Part shown: in pieces, positions 10,051 through 18,939 of the stretch | Layout: every line of letters begins with the position of its first letter | Numbering within the stretch: the first letter of the stretch is position 1 | From: Aeromonas finlandensis | GTDB lineage: Bacteria > Pseudomonadota > Gammaproteobacteria > Enterobacterales > Aeromonadaceae | Assembly: GCF_000764645.1 (NCBI RefSeq) | Contig: NZ_JRGK01000273.1 | Span: 1 to 45,180 of the forward strand | Direction of reading: 5' to 3' | DNA length: 45,180 bases | The notes under the pieces: generated by a model | The model's database searches: none | Seen by the model: only the letters and a program-made list of their open reading frames with translations | What the model was told of the DNA's origin: nothing | Program-made: the position numbers and the translations under genes

Positions 10051-10173
10051 GAGAAATTCCTACGGTGACAAACCCTGCGACAAAGGGGAGAGTCTACCCG
10101 GCTGACGGCCTCGTATCCCGGCATGGGATCACACACCGGGCCTTTGCTTCCCTTCACTCCTGACGATATGCGC

Positions 10174-10209
10174 AAAAAAACGGCGCGGCCCTGTTGCCAG
10201 CGCCGCGCC
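10174..10209 (-). terminator. Intrinsic terminator of the small unknown gene
   Basis: On the minus strand GGCGCGGC (10209-10202) pairs with GCCGCGCC (10189-10182), with an inner CTG/CAG pairing, followed by G and seven Ts. It lies 50 bases after the stop at 10259. Confidence 0.9.
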
Positions 10210-10258
10210 ATTTATCGTTGTTCGTTATCTGCTATCTGGCACTGATCTGCCTGCGCCC

Positions 10259-10552
10259 TCAGTGCTTGCGATGCCAGCGCGGTGAGGTTGCCTTCTCCCC
10301 CCAGGGCGTCACGCAGGGGAGCAGCGCTCCTTCAATCACCCCCTCACAACCCGCCAGTGCCTCGGCGATCTTCTGATGCAGCACCCGCAGCACCTTGCCC
10401 TCGTGCTCGGCCAGAGAGTGGCCAGCGGCAAAGAACTCAGGTTGATATTGCAGTGCCAGCTTCTGGGCAAATTCATAGGTGTTGAAGCAATCCGGCATCC
10501 GCTCAACCACATCTTCCAGCCGGGCCAACAAGCTGTTCAGTTCCCTGGTCAT
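10259..10552 (-). CDS. Small unknown cytoplasmic protein
   Basis: The 97-residue product is not recognised. It is mostly helical and amphipathic (LNSLLARLEDVVERM, then FAQKLALQYQPEFFAAG and KVLRVLHQKIAEALAG), with a basic C-terminal tail (PRWHRKH). No signal peptide or membrane segment. ATG 10552 is chosen because GGAGAG lies six bases upstream; the frame remains open for ten codons further but without a ribosome site. A strong intrinsic terminator after the gene supports a real transcript. It diverges from the aldehyde dehydrogenase operon. Confidence 0.7.
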   Translation of the reverse strand: MTRELNSLLARLEDVVERMPDCFNTYEFAQKLALQYQPEFFAAGHSLAEHEGKVLRVLHQKIAEALAGCEGVIEGALLPCVTPWGEKATSPRWHRKH

Positions 10553-10692
10553 AGTGCTCTCTCCATGTAGGTTAATAGCCAAAAACTACCCCTTATTAGA
10601 TAAGTCACCAACGAGAAAACCACAAAAGTGTGGGGAGGCACACAGTTCTCTCTTGCGTCCAGCTCGCGGTGAGCGGGAGAGAGTTTGCCAGC

Positions 10693-10743
10693 TTTACATT
10701 TCGGTAACAAACAGCTAGATTTAGACCGACTAATCAGTCGGTC
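10693..10743 (+). promoter_or_regulatory. Promoter with TetR-type operator for the aldehyde dehydrogenase operon
   Basis: TTTACA (10693-10698), a 17-base spacer and TAGATT (10716-10721) make a plausible sigma-70 promoter. GACCGACT-AATC-AGTCGGTC (10724-10743), a perfect 8-4-8 inverted repeat, starts two bases after the -10 box and so covers the transcription start. This form is typical of TetR-family operators, and the operon encodes a TetR regulator. Repression by blocking initiation, with relief by an aldehyde or alcohol ligand, is the likely mode. Confidence 0.78.
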
Positions 10744-10764
10744 ATTTTTCATGCGGAGAACAAC

Positions 10765-12210
10765 ATGGGTGCGGCGCAGCTTCAACACACTCCTGAGGAT
10801 ATCCTCGCCATCAAATTGTCCCTGCCGGATCAGCTGGCGCGGCTCAAGCGGGCGAGTCTGGCTCACCCCATGCCCACTCTGGCCGAGCGCCGGGCGCAGC
10901 TGACCAAACTCAAGCAGGCGCTGCTCGCCCACAAGGGGCAACTGTGCAAGGCGCTGGCAGCGGATTATGGCCAGCGCAGCAACTACGACAGCCTGATCGC
11001 CGATGTGCTGCCCTGCATCATGCAGATCAACTACACCCAGAAGCGGCTCAAGCGCTGGATGCAGCCTCACCGCCGTCACACCGGCCTGCTGCTGGCCCCC
11101 GCCCGGGTAGAGGTGCACTTCCAGCCGCTCGGGGTGGTTGGCATCATAGTGCCGTGGAACTTTCCGGTGATGCTGAGCCTTGGCCCCCTCATCACCGCCA
11201 TCGCGGCGGGCAACCGGGCGATGCTGAAACTCTCCGAGTTCACCCCCCATACCAACGCCGTGCTGCGCACCATGCTCACCAGCGTGTTTGACGAGCACGA
11301 GATCGCCATCATCGAAGGGGATGCCCAGATGGCGGCGTCGTTCAGCTCGCTCCCGTTCGATCACCTGCTCTTTACCGGCTCCACCATGGTGGGCAAGCTG
11401 GTGATGGCCGCCGCCGCCCCCCAGCTCACCCCGCTCACCCTTGAACTGGGTGGCAAGAGCCCCTGCCTCATCGCCCCCGACATGCCGGTAGCCACCGCAG
11501 TCGAGCGGATGATCTTTGGCAAGAGCCTCAACGCCGGGCAGATCTGCGTCGCCCCCGACTATGTGCTGCTGCCCCGCAGCGAGGTGGAGAACTTTATCGC
11601 CGCCTATCGCAGCCACTTCAGCAAGCTCTACCCGCAGGGGCTCAATAGTGCCGACTACGGCGCCATCATCAACGACCGCCAGTATCAGCGCCTCGTCAGC
11701 TGGCTCGATGAAGCCGAGCAGGCGGGGGCGCAGCTTCACCCTTGTGCCAGCCCGGCCCGCGACGACCAGCGACGCCTGCTGGTGCCCCACCTGCTGACCG
11801 GAGTGCCCGGCCAGAGTCAGGTGATGCAGCAGGAGATCTTCGGCCCGCTGCTGCCGCTCATCCCCTACGACACCCTGGAGGAGGCGCTCGCCTATGTGGC
11901 GGAGCGGCCTCGTCCGCTGGCCCTCTATCTGATGAGCTTCGACCCCGAGCTGCAGGCGCGGGTGACCCGGGAGACCCACTCCGGCGGTATGGCCATCAAC
12001 GAGAGCCTGTTTCAGGTTGCTGCCGACGATGTGCCGTTCGGCGGCATCGGTGCCTCCGGCATGGGCCACTACCACGGTCACGAGGGGTTCCTCACCTTCT
12101 CCAAGGCGAAAACCGTGCTGACCCGCGGCAAGTTCACCACCGGCTCGCTGATCCATCCGCCCTACCACAGCTGGATCCAGAAGCTGATGATGGCTTTCTT
12201 CCTGCGTTGA
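10765..12210 (+). CDS. Aldehyde dehydrogenase, coniferyl aldehyde dehydrogenase type
   Basis: NAD(P)-dependent oxidation of an aldehyde to the acid. The 481-residue protein shows the family landmarks: VPWNFP (about residue 130), KLSEFTPH, LLFTGST, LELGGKSP with the general base Glu (about 225-235), and the catalytic Cys in GQICVAPDY (about residue 261). The CVAPDY form after the Cys and the short length (no extended N-terminus) place it in the coniferyl-aldehyde or fatty-aldehyde dehydrogenase branch. The true substrate may be an aliphatic or aromatic aldehyde. ATG 10765 is 21 bases after the operator. First gene of a four-gene operon. Confidence 0.9.
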   Translation: MGAAQLQHTPEDILAIKLSLPDQLARLKRASLAHPMPTLAERRAQLTKLKQALLAHKGQLCKALAADYGQRSNYDSLIADVLPCIMQINYTQKRLKRWMQPHRRHTGLLLAPARVEVHFQPLGVVGIIVPWNFPVMLSLGPLITAIAAGNRAMLKLSEFTPHTNAVLRTMLTSVFDEHEIAIIEGDAQMAASFSSLPFDHLLFTGSTMVGKLVMAAAAPQLTPLTLELGGKSPCLIAPDMPVATAVERMIFGKSLNAGQICVAPDYVLLPRSEVENFIAAYRSHFSKLYPQGLNSADYGAIINDRQYQRLVSWLDEAEQAGAQLHPCASPARDDQRRLLVPHLLTGVPGQSQVMQQEIFGPLLPLIPYDTLEEALAYVAERPRPLALYLMSFDPELQARVTRETHSGGMAINESLFQVAADDVPFGGIGASGMGHYHGHEGFLTFSKAKTVLTRGKFTTGSLIHPPYHSWIQKLMMAFFLR

Positions 12211-12223
12211 TGGAGAGCCACCC

Positions 12224-12844
12224 ATGAGCAAGGCCATGCCGCAACCACAAGCCATGACCGACAAGCGCCGCCAGATCCTGGATGCCGCCCTCACCCTCTG
12301 CGCCGAAGATGGCCTGCAGGGGGCCGCCACCGCCCGCATCGCCAAGGCGGCCGGGGTAGCCAACGGCACCCTGTTCCACCACTTTCCGAGCAAGGAGGCG
12401 CTGATCCTCCAGCTCTATCAGGATGTGAAGACCCGGATGGGAGCCGCCATCCATGAAGCAGACCCCGCCCTGCCGCTGTACGACCAGACCCGTCATTACT
12501 GGCAACTGGCGATGGGGTGGATGCTGGCGCACCCCAATGAACTCAAATTCGTGCTCGGCTTCTTTCACTCTCCGCTGCTGGCCAGACCGGCCCGCAGCCA
12601 GATCCTGAACGATGCCCTGCGCTTTCTGCCCGCCCTGCTGGCAAAGGGGCAGGCCAGCGGCGAGCTGATGCAGGCTCCCGCACCACTGTTGCTGGAGGTG
12701 TGTCAGGGCCAGTTCCTCGCCTGCGCATCACTGTTTGTCGATCAACCGGAGCTGGGACAGGACGACTACTGGCAAGCCAGTGCGTTCGCCCTCTTCTGGT
12801 CAGCCATCTCAGGAGCCAATCCCCATGCAAACACGGATGTTTGA
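12224..12844 (+). CDS. TetR/AcrR-family transcriptional regulator
   Basis: 206 residues, the usual size. The N-terminal helix-turn-helix is clear: KRRQILDAALTLCAEDGLQG, then ATARIAKAAGVANGTLFHHF and SKEALI (about residues 13-60). The rest is a helical ligand-binding and dimerisation domain. It starts 13 bases after the dehydrogenase stop, inside the operon it presumably represses, so it should be self-regulated through the inverted repeat at 10724-10743. The 3' end overlaps the next gene by 20 bases. Confidence 0.92.
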   Translation: MSKAMPQPQAMTDKRRQILDAALTLCAEDGLQGAATARIAKAAGVANGTLFHHFPSKEALILQLYQDVKTRMGAAIHEADPALPLYDQTRHYWQLAMGWMLAHPNELKFVLGFFHSPLLARPARSQILNDALRFLPALLAKGQASGELMQAPAPLLLEVCQGQFLACASLFVDQPELGQDDYWQASAFALFWSAISGANPHANTDV

Positions 12845-13343
12845 ACCTGCGGCCGCCCTTGGTCGCCGCCTCTGGATCACCACTCTGCTCTGGGTGGTGG
12901 GTCGCACCCTCTGCCGCGCCGCCCGCACCGACGAGGCGGTACGCCGCGAATTGGCGCCCTTGCCGGACGGGCTGGCGATCCGCCTCGAAGTGGGCGGCAT
13001 CGGCTACGCCATGAACATGCACAAGCAAGGTGGCCGCTGGTATCCCGGCGCGCCAGTCGCCCCTCATGCCACCATCCATCCGCTGCGGGTGCGCTTCAAG
13101 CACCCCAATATCGCCTTTCGCACTCTGAGCTTTCGACTCGGGGTCAATCAGGCGTTTGGTGAAAACCGGCTGTTGGTGGAGGGGGACCTGACCGTCGCCA
13201 TGCAGCTGGTGCGGGGGCTTGAGCAGATGCAGTCCCTGATCCTGCCCGCCTTTATCGCGCGGCCTCTGCTGCGCCACTATCCCGTCCCGACCAACAAATT
13301 CGGCCGGGCCTGCAACATCTATCTGGGTCTGGTGACCGGCTAA
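12825..13343 (+). CDS. Uncharacterised protein, possibly SCP2 sterol-carrier-like
   Basis: The 172-residue product has an N-terminal hydrophobic helix (LWITTLLWVVGRTL, residues 15-28), then an alternating beta/alpha domain: RLEVGGIGYAMNMHKQGG, PLRVRFKHPNIAFRTLSF, LLVEGDLTVAMQLVRGLEQM. The last part resembles SCP2-type lipid-binding domains, but this is a pattern impression and not certain. It might bind a hydrophobic substrate and offer it to the flanking dehydrogenases. ATG 12825 has AGGAG nine bases upstream and lies within the end of the tetR gene; the stop is 18 bases before the alcohol dehydrogenase gene. Co-transcription is very likely. Confidence 0.72.
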   Translation: MQTRMFEPAAALGRRLWITTLLWVVGRTLCRAARTDEAVRRELAPLPDGLAIRLEVGGIGYAMNMHKQGGRWYPGAPVAPHATIHPLRVRFKHPNIAFRTLSFRLGVNQAFGENRLLVEGDLTVAMQLVRGLEQMQSLILPAFIARPLLRHYPVPTNKFGRACNIYLGLVTG

Positions 13344-13361
13344 CGCGCAAGGAGCCTTGAA

Positions 13362-14546
13362 ATGAGCCGCTATTACGATTTCTTCTGCCCGGTCAAACTG
13401 CTGGCCGGTGAACAGGCGCTGGAGCAGCTGGCCAGCGAACTTACCAGCCTCGGGGCCCGTCGCCCGCTGCTGCTGACCGACAAGGGGGTCAATGCCACCG
13501 GCCTGGGCACCCTGTTGGCCAATGTACTGGCCGAGGGGGAGTTGCCGGTCGCCGCCATCTGGGACGAGATACCTGCCGACTCCTCCACCGCAGTGGTGGA
13601 GCGGATCGCCAAACGCTACCGCGAGCTCGACTGCGACAGTCTGGTGGCGCTGGGGGGCGGCTCGGTGATCGACACCGCCAAGGCGGTCAATATTCTCACT
13701 TCCATGGGTGGTGAACATCTGCTCGACTACTCGGGCGCCGGTTGCCTGACCCGTCCCCTCAAACCGCTGGCGGTGGTGCCGACCACGGCGGGGACCGGCT
13801 CAGAAGTCACCCTGGTGGCGGTGATCAAGGATGAGGCGAGCGGGCGCAAGGTGCCCTTCACCTCCCCCTTCCTGCTGCCCCAGCTGGCGGTGCTCGACCC
13901 GCGCCTGACCCAGGGGCTGCCCCTCAATATCACCGCCGCCACCGCCATGGATGCCATGACCCACGCCATCGAGGCCTTTATCGGCACCGCCAAGAACCCG
14001 GTGAGCGATGCGCTAGCCCTGATGGCGGTGGAGAAGATCGCCAGCGCCCTGCCGCAGATCATCCACGACCCGCAAAACAAACAGCTGCGGCTGCAACTGG
14101 CGGAGGGTTCAACGCTGGCTGGCATGGCCTTCTCCAACTCCATGGTGGGGCTGGTGCACGCCCTCGGCCACAGTCTGGGAGCCCGCTGCCATCTGCCCCA
14201 CGGACTGTGCATGAACCTCTTCCTGCCCACCGTGCTCGACTACAACCGCCCCGAGGTGGATAGCGAGTTGGCCCGGCTGCTGTTGCCGCTGGTGGGGGCA
14301 GAGCGCTTTGCCGCCACCCCGGCCCACCTGCGGGCCGAGGCGACCATCACCGCCATTCGCACTCTGCGCGATACCTTGTGGCAAGCGGTCAAGCTGCCGC
14401 GCACCATGAGCGAGGCTGGGGTAAGCGATCGCTCGCTACTGGGGGAGATACGCGATCTAGCGCTCAACGACGGCGCCATGCTGTTCAATCGCAAAGATGC
14501 CGATCGTGAGCAGTTACTTACCCTGCTAGAGCGTGCCTGGGCCTGA
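13362..14546 (+). CDS. Iron-containing (group III) alcohol dehydrogenase
   Basis: NAD(P)-dependent interconversion of an alcohol and aldehyde, using Fe2+. The 394-residue protein has the nucleotide-binding GGGSVIDTAKAVNI (about residue 98) and VPTTAGTGSEVT (about 140). Metal-binding regions are AMDAMTHAIEAF (Asp and His, about 195-207) and HALGHSLGARCHLPHG (two His, about 265-280). All ligands seem intact. AAGGAG lies upstream of ATG 13362. As last gene of the operon it would feed, or drain, the aldehyde handled by the dehydrogenase at its head. Confidence 0.93.
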   Translation: MSRYYDFFCPVKLLAGEQALEQLASELTSLGARRPLLLTDKGVNATGLGTLLANVLAEGELPVAAIWDEIPADSSTAVVERIAKRYRELDCDSLVALGGGSVIDTAKAVNILTSMGGEHLLDYSGAGCLTRPLKPLAVVPTTAGTGSEVTLVAVIKDEASGRKVPFTSPFLLPQLAVLDPRLTQGLPLNITAATAMDAMTHAIEAFIGTAKNPVSDALALMAVEKIASALPQIIHDPQNKQLRLQLAEGSTLAGMAFSNSMVGLVHALGHSLGARCHLPHGLCMNLFLPTVLDYNRPEVDSELARLLLPLVGAERFAATPAHLRAEATITAIRTLRDTLWQAVKLPRTMSEAGVSDRSLLGEIRDLALNDGAMLFNRKDADREQLLTLLERAWA

Positions 14547-14575
14547 TCCCTGCCTCTTTTTGCTGACACTCACGC

Positions 14576-14607
14576 GGTGCCCGACAGGTGGTCGGGCACC
14601 TTGTTCT
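14576..14607 (+). terminator. Intrinsic terminator of the aldehyde/alcohol dehydrogenase operon
   Basis: GGTGCCCGAC (14576-14585), loop AGGTG, GTCGGGCACC (14591-14600), then TTGTTCT. Perfect 10-base stem about 30 bases after the operon's last stop. Confidence 0.88.
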
Positions 14608-14738
14608 GCATCGCGATATCGACGCAACCCCATGTCAAAGGGGATGATATTGGCCACGGGCTCTCATTATCTGTTCTATACCTTGGCTAACAGTTATGTT
14701 GTGCCGAGAGACCCAACTTTATGTCAGAGGTGCCCACC

Positions 14739-14999
14739 ATGAGCGACATCATTCATCAGGCCAACCAGCAGCAGTTCATCTGCATGGTGGAGGGTAAAGA
14801 GTCGAGACTGCGCTACCGGCGGCTCGATGCCAAGACCATCGACGCCTACAGCACCTTCGTGCCCCCCGAGCTGCGGGTGCAGGGAATTGCCGATCAGCTG
14901 GCCCGCGCCTTCTTCAACTGGACTCAGGCGGAGGGGCTCACTATAGTGCCGAGCTGCCGTTATATTGATGTCTGGTTACGCCGCAATGCCAACAACTGA
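14739..14999 (+). CDS. Small GNAT-type N-acetyltransferase (NATD1/YjdJ-like)
   Basis: The 86-residue protein corresponds to the minimal acetyltransferase domain of the YjdJ/NATD1 group. SRLRYRRLDAKTIDAYSTFV is followed by the acetyl-CoA-binding loop PPELRVQGIADQLARAFF and the closing VPSCRYIDVWLRR. The usual RGQG loop reads RVQG. The acceptor substrate is unknown. ATG 14739 is preceded by AGAGGTG six bases upstream; an in-frame ATG at 14721 lies before that ribosome site. The 3' end overlaps the next gene. Confidence 0.85.
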   Translation: MSDIIHQANQQQFICMVEGKESRLRYRRLDAKTIDAYSTFVPPELRVQGIADQLARAFFNWTQAEGLTIVPSCRYIDVWLRRNANN

Positions 15000-15576
15000 A
15001 CCTCTGAACACCGCCCTCGAACAACAATTCCAAGCCAAAACCGAAGCGCTGCTGCGGGCCGATCCGCAGCGGATGGCCTGCCTGCAAGCCGCCGCCGAGC
15101 TCAATCTGCCCGACTGGGCGCTGGGGGCCGGTTTTATCCGCAACCTCATCTGGGATCACCTTCACCACAAGGCGGTGCCCACCCCGCTCAACGACATCGA
15201 CCTGATCTATCTCGATAAACACGATCCGCAAGGGCTGGCCGAGGCAGAGCATGAAGCCTGGCTGGCAAAGCGGCTGCCGGGTCAGCTGTGGGAGGTGCGC
15301 AATCAGGCCCGCATGCACACCCGGCAGCTTGTCGCACCGTTTGCCAGCAGTCTGGAAGCGCTGAGCCATTGGGTCGAAGTGCCCACCTGCATCGGCGTAC
15401 GCCTTAACCAGAATGGCGAGTTCGAGTGGCTCGCCCCCTACGGCTTTACCATCAACTGGTCGCTGCAAGTGAGTGCCAACCCCAGATGTCGCCAGGACAA
15501 ACAGATTTTTACCCAGCGCATCAAGGAGAAACGCTGGCAGGCTATCTGGCCTGACCTTCAGGTAAACTGGCCATAA
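14986..15576 (+). CDS. Nucleotidyltransferase-like protein (PF06042 type)
   Basis: About 196 residues. GAGFIRNLIWDHLH and the metal-binding NDIDLIYLD (about residues 45-75) are the nucleotidyltransferase signature of the group formerly DUF925. WLAPYGFTINWSLQVSANP and the C-terminal FTQRIKEKRWQ also fit. The substrate is unknown. The start is uncertain: ATG 14986 or ATG 14968, both inside the end of the acetyltransferase gene and with weak ribosome sites, so translation probably couples to that gene. Confidence 0.8.
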   Translation: MPTTEPLNTALEQQFQAKTEALLRADPQRMACLQAAAELNLPDWALGAGFIRNLIWDHLHHKAVPTPLNDIDLIYLDKHDPQGLAEAEHEAWLAKRLPGQLWEVRNQARMHTRQLVAPFASSLEALSHWVEVPTCIGVRLNQNGEFEWLAPYGFTINWSLQVSANPRCRQDKQIFTQRIKEKRWQAIWPDLQVNWP

Positions 15577-15647
15577 CCTGATTGCAATCTTTCGATAACC
15601 TTGGGCACACTAGGGGAAAAGCTGGTTGTAACTCAATGGGTTAAATA

Positions 15648-17471
15648 ATGCGCGACTTCTTCTCTCTCGAACGCTGGCTACCGGGCCTCGCCGCCCTGCT
15701 GCAATACCAGCGCGCCTGGTTGATGCCAGACCTTCGCGCCGGACTCTCGGTGGCGGCCGTGGCGCTGCCCGTCGCCATCGCCTATGCAGAGCTTGCCGGG
15801 GTGGGCGCCATCGTCGGCCTCTACTCCTGCATCCTGCCCATGCTGGTCTATGCCCTGTTTGGCACCTCCCGCCAGCTGATTGTCGGCCCCGATGCCGCCA
15901 CCTGCGCGGTGATTGCCGCCGTGGTGACGCCACTGGCGGCGGGCGACCCGACCCGTCACTGGCAGTTGGTAATGACCATGACCGCCATGACCGGCTTCTG
16001 GTGCCTGATTGCCAGCCGCTTCAAACTGGGGGTGCTGGCGGACTTTCTCTCCCGCCCCATCCTGATGGGGCTGCTCAACGGGGTGGCCATCACCATCATG
16101 GTGGGCCAGCTCTCCAAGATCTTCGGCTTCACCTTCAGCGAACGTTACCTGATCGAGCGGATCGCCAGCGGTACCACCTACATCACCCAAACCCATCTGC
16201 CGACCTTGGCCATGAGTCTGGTGGCCCTGCTCACCCTGCTGCTGGCCAAGCGCTACAAACCGGCATGGCCCTCCTCCATGGTGGCCATGGTGGTGACGGC
16301 GGCGCTGGTGTGGGGGTTCAATCTCGGCCAGTACCATATCGCCACCCTGGGCAAGGTGGGATCAGGCCTGCCCGCCTTCCAGATGCCGGAGTTTCCCCCC
16401 GGACTGATGCGGGAGCTGGTGCTGCCCGCCCTTAACCTGGCCATGGTGAGCTTTGTCTCCATGATGCTGACCGCCCGCAGCTTTGCCGCCAAGAACGGCT
16501 ACGAAATCGATGCGGACAAGGAGTTTCGGGCCCTCGGCATGGCCAACCTCGCCTCGGCAGTCTCGCAAGGCTTTGCCATCAGCGGAGCGGATTCACGTAC
16601 CGCGGTCAACGACGCCAACGGCGGCAAGAGCCAGCTGGTCTCCATCATCGCCGCCGGGGTGATCGCCCTCATCACCTTCTATCTGACGGCGCCGCTCAAA
16701 TACATTCCCACCGCCGCCCTCGGGGTGGTGCTGGTGATGGCCTCCCTGTCGCTCACCGATTTTCGCGGCCTCTGGGCCCTGCGCAATTCGGATCGCTCCG
16801 CCTTCTGGCTGGCGCTGATCACCTTTATCAGCGTGCTCACCATGGGGGTGATCCCGGGGATCACCCTGGCGGTGCTGCTGGGGTTGTTCCAGTTCCTGCG
16901 CAATGTGATGCGCCCCACCGACCAACTGCTCGGCATGGATGATGAGGGGGTGGTGCGCACCTTGGGGGACAACGAACAGGCCAAGGCAATCCCGGGCATT
17001 CTGGTCTATCGCTTCAACTCGCCGCTGACCTACTTCAACGCCCCCTACTTCAAGCGGCGGGTACTCTCCTTACTGGTGCAGGATCCCCACAATCCCAAGT
17101 GTCTGGTGGTGGATGCGGTGGCCTGCTTCACCCACCAGGACATCAGCGTGATGAGCATGGTGGGGGAGCTGCACAAGGATCTGAAACGGCGCGGCATCCA
17201 TATGGTGATGGCGGGTCGCCACGGCCAGATGACCCACTGGCTCAAACAGGCTGGCGTGCGGGTGGGCGACGAGGGGATCATCCTCTGCCCGGATATGTAT
17301 CAGGCGCTGCGCATGACCCGCTGCTACCGCGAGCCGGTGTTCAGAGATGATGAGGTGGTGGAGAGCACCACAGATGCTATTCGCTCAAATTGGCCGCAGG
17401 ATGATACCCTGCCCGACTCGGCGCGCCTCACCCTGCCAAGCGAACAGGAGGCGGGCGCCACCCCTGCCTGA
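15648..17471 (+). CDS. SulP-family inorganic anion / carboxylate transporter with STAS domain
   Basis: Inner-membrane secondary transporter (SLC26/SulP), moving anions such as sulfate, bicarbonate or C4-dicarboxylates; which one is not evident. The 607-residue protein has the N-terminal signature DLRAGLSVAAVALPVAIAYA, a hydrophobic core to about residue 430, and a cytoplasmic STAS domain (about 450-560: ILVYRFNSPLTYFNAPYFKR, then CLVVDAVACFTHQDISVMSM). The length is normal. No partner such as a carbonic anhydrase is adjacent. A 106-base gap with a hairpin separates it from the MATE gene, so the two may be partly co-transcribed. Confidence 0.93.
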   Translation: MRDFFSLERWLPGLAALLQYQRAWLMPDLRAGLSVAAVALPVAIAYAELAGVGAIVGLYSCILPMLVYALFGTSRQLIVGPDAATCAVIAAVVTPLAAGDPTRHWQLVMTMTAMTGFWCLIASRFKLGVLADFLSRPILMGLLNGVAITIMVGQLSKIFGFTFSERYLIERIASGTTYITQTHLPTLAMSLVALLTLLLAKRYKPAWPSSMVAMVVTAALVWGFNLGQYHIATLGKVGSGLPAFQMPEFPPGLMRELVLPALNLAMVSFVSMMLTARSFAAKNGYEIDADKEFRALGMANLASAVSQGFAISGADSRTAVNDANGGKSQLVSIIAAGVIALITFYLTAPLKYIPTAALGVVLVMASLSLTDFRGLWALRNSDRSAFWLALITFISVLTMGVIPGITLAVLLGLFQFLRNVMRPTDQLLGMDDEGVVRTLGDNEQAKAIPGILVYRFNSPLTYFNAPYFKRRVLSLLVQDPHNPKCLVVDAVACFTHQDISVMSMVGELHKDLKRRGIHMVMAGRHGQMTHWLKQAGVRVGDEGIILCPDMYQALRMTRCYREPVFRDDEVVESTTDAIRSNWPQDDTLPDSARLTLPSEQEAGATPA

Positions 17472-17483
17472 TCTTCTGGCCGG

Positions 17484-17502
17484 GCAATCCCCCAAGGATT
17501 GC
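17484..17502. other. Hairpin between sulP and MATE genes
   Basis: GCAATCC, loop CCCAA, GGATTGC form a perfect 7-base stem 13 bases after the sulP stop. No T-run follows, so it is a weak or Rho-assisted end, or an mRNA 3' stabiliser. Confidence 0.4.
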
Positions 17503-17577
17503 ACCGGCCTTTGCCTTGGTGTTAAATGCGCCCCCAGAGGACACTCCCCCCGTGCCCTCCCAGCTGTTGGACATGCC

Positions 17578-18939
17578 ATGCAACCTCAATCCCATGCCGG
17601 CCCGGGCACGCTCTTTGCGCTGACCTGGCCGCTCTTTATCGATCTCGCCCTGCACTTTCTGACCGGTGCCCTCAACACCTTCATGGTGGGTCACGTCTCC
17701 TATCAGGGGGTTGCCGCGCTGGCGGTCGGCAATCAGGTGTTCGATCTCGCCATCACCCTGTTCAGCTTTGTCAGCATCGGTACCAGCGTGGTGATCACCC
17801 AGTATCTGGGGGCGGGCGATCGGGAGAAGAGCCGGGTGGTGATCCACACCGCCATCGGCTTCAACCTGCTGATCGGTCTGGTAGCGGCCATCGGCGTCAT
17901 GGCGGGGGCCAGCACCATGCTGGCGCTGATGAACCTGCCCGCCCATCTGATGAGCGACGCGACGCTCTACTTACAGATCATTGGTCTCTGCCTGCTGCCG
18001 GAGGCGGCAGCGCTGTGTCTGGCGGCGACCCTGCGCGCTCACGGCCACACCCGTCAGGCGATGTATGTGACCCTGATCGTCAACCTCATCACCTTCGTCG
18101 GCAACCTGCTACTGCTCTACGGCTGGTTCAGCCTGCCCCAGCTGGGGGTCGCTGGCGTGGCCATCAGCACGGTCGCTGGCCGACTGGTGGGCGTGGTGCT
18201 GCTGGTGTGGCTGGTGGCCCGCAAGACCGGCATTCGACTGGTGGTGCGCGATATCGTCCACCCCAGCCGGGAGATGCTGGGCAAGGTGCTCCATATCGGC
18301 CTGCCTGCGGCGGGGGAGAACCTCTCCTGGATGCTGCAGTTCATGGTGGTGACAGCCTTTGTCGGACTGCTGGGTGACAAGGCGCTGGCGACCCAATCTT
18401 ACTTCTTCCAGATCTGCCTGTTTATCCTGCTGTTTGGCCTCTCCATCGGCCTTGGCAACGAGATCATCATCGGCCATCTGGCGGGGGCCAGACAGTTCGA
18501 TCGCGCCTATCAACAGTTGATCAAGAGCCTCAAGCTGGGGCTGGCGGTCACCTGCGTCATCGCCGTGGCGGCGGCCCTCAATGGCCGCACCATCATCAGC
18601 CTCTTTACCGATGATGCCGACATCATCACCCAGGTGGCGCAACTGTTTCTCATCAGCCTCATCCTCGAACCCGGCCGCACCTTCAATCTGGTGGTGATCA
18701 ACGCCCTGCGGGCCACCGGGGATGCCCGTTTCCCCCTTTATATGGCGTTGCTCTCCATGTGGGGAATTGCCGTGCCACTCTCCTATTTCCTCGGTATCAT
18801 GCAGGGTTATGGACTGGTCGGTATCTGGCTGGCGCTGGCCTGCGACGAGTGGGTGCGCGGTCTGGCCATGTTCTGGCGCTGGCGCAGTCGTCGCTGGCAA
18901 AACAAAATTCTTGTTGAAACAAAAGCGGAATCACAATGA
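17578..18939 (+). CDS. MATE-family multidrug/cation antiporter
   Basis: Inner-membrane exporter of the NorM/DinF superfamily, pumping drugs or metabolites with Na+ or H+ exchange. The 453-residue length and about 12 hydrophobic segments are typical. The start region (LFALTWPLFIDLALHFLTGA, then FMVGHVSYQGVAALAVGNQV) corresponds to helix 1 and the first conserved loop; a matching region follows near residue 240 (VLHIGLPAAGENLSWMLQFM). ATG 17578 is chosen because homology begins there, although the frame is open upstream. The stop overlaps the next start (ATGA). Confidence 0.9.
   Translation: MQPQSHAGPGTLFALTWPLFIDLALHFLTGALNTFMVGHVSYQGVAALAVGNQVFDLAITLFSFVSIGTSVVITQYLGAGDREKSRVVIHTAIGFNLLIGLVAAIGVMAGASTMLALMNLPAHLMSDATLYLQIIGLCLLPEAAALCLAATLRAHGHTRQAMYVTLIVNLITFVGNLLLLYGWFSLPQLGVAGVAISTVAGRLVGVVLLVWLVARKTGIRLVVRDIVHPSREMLGKVLHIGLPAAGENLSWMLQFMVVTAFVGLLGDKALATQSYFFQICLFILLFGLSIGLGNEIIIGHLAGARQFDRAYQQLIKSLKLGLAVTCVIAVAAALNGRTIISLFTDDADIITQVAQLFLISLILEPGRTFNLVVINALRATGDARFPLYMALLSMWGIAVPLSYFLGIMQGYGLVGIWLALACDEWVRGLAMFWRWRSRRWQNKILVETKAESQ

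Noticed and set aside
10549-12393. Leftward 614-codon frame opposite the aldehyde dehydrogenase
   Set aside because: Antisense to a well-supported gene and continuing through its operator; no recognisable motifs.
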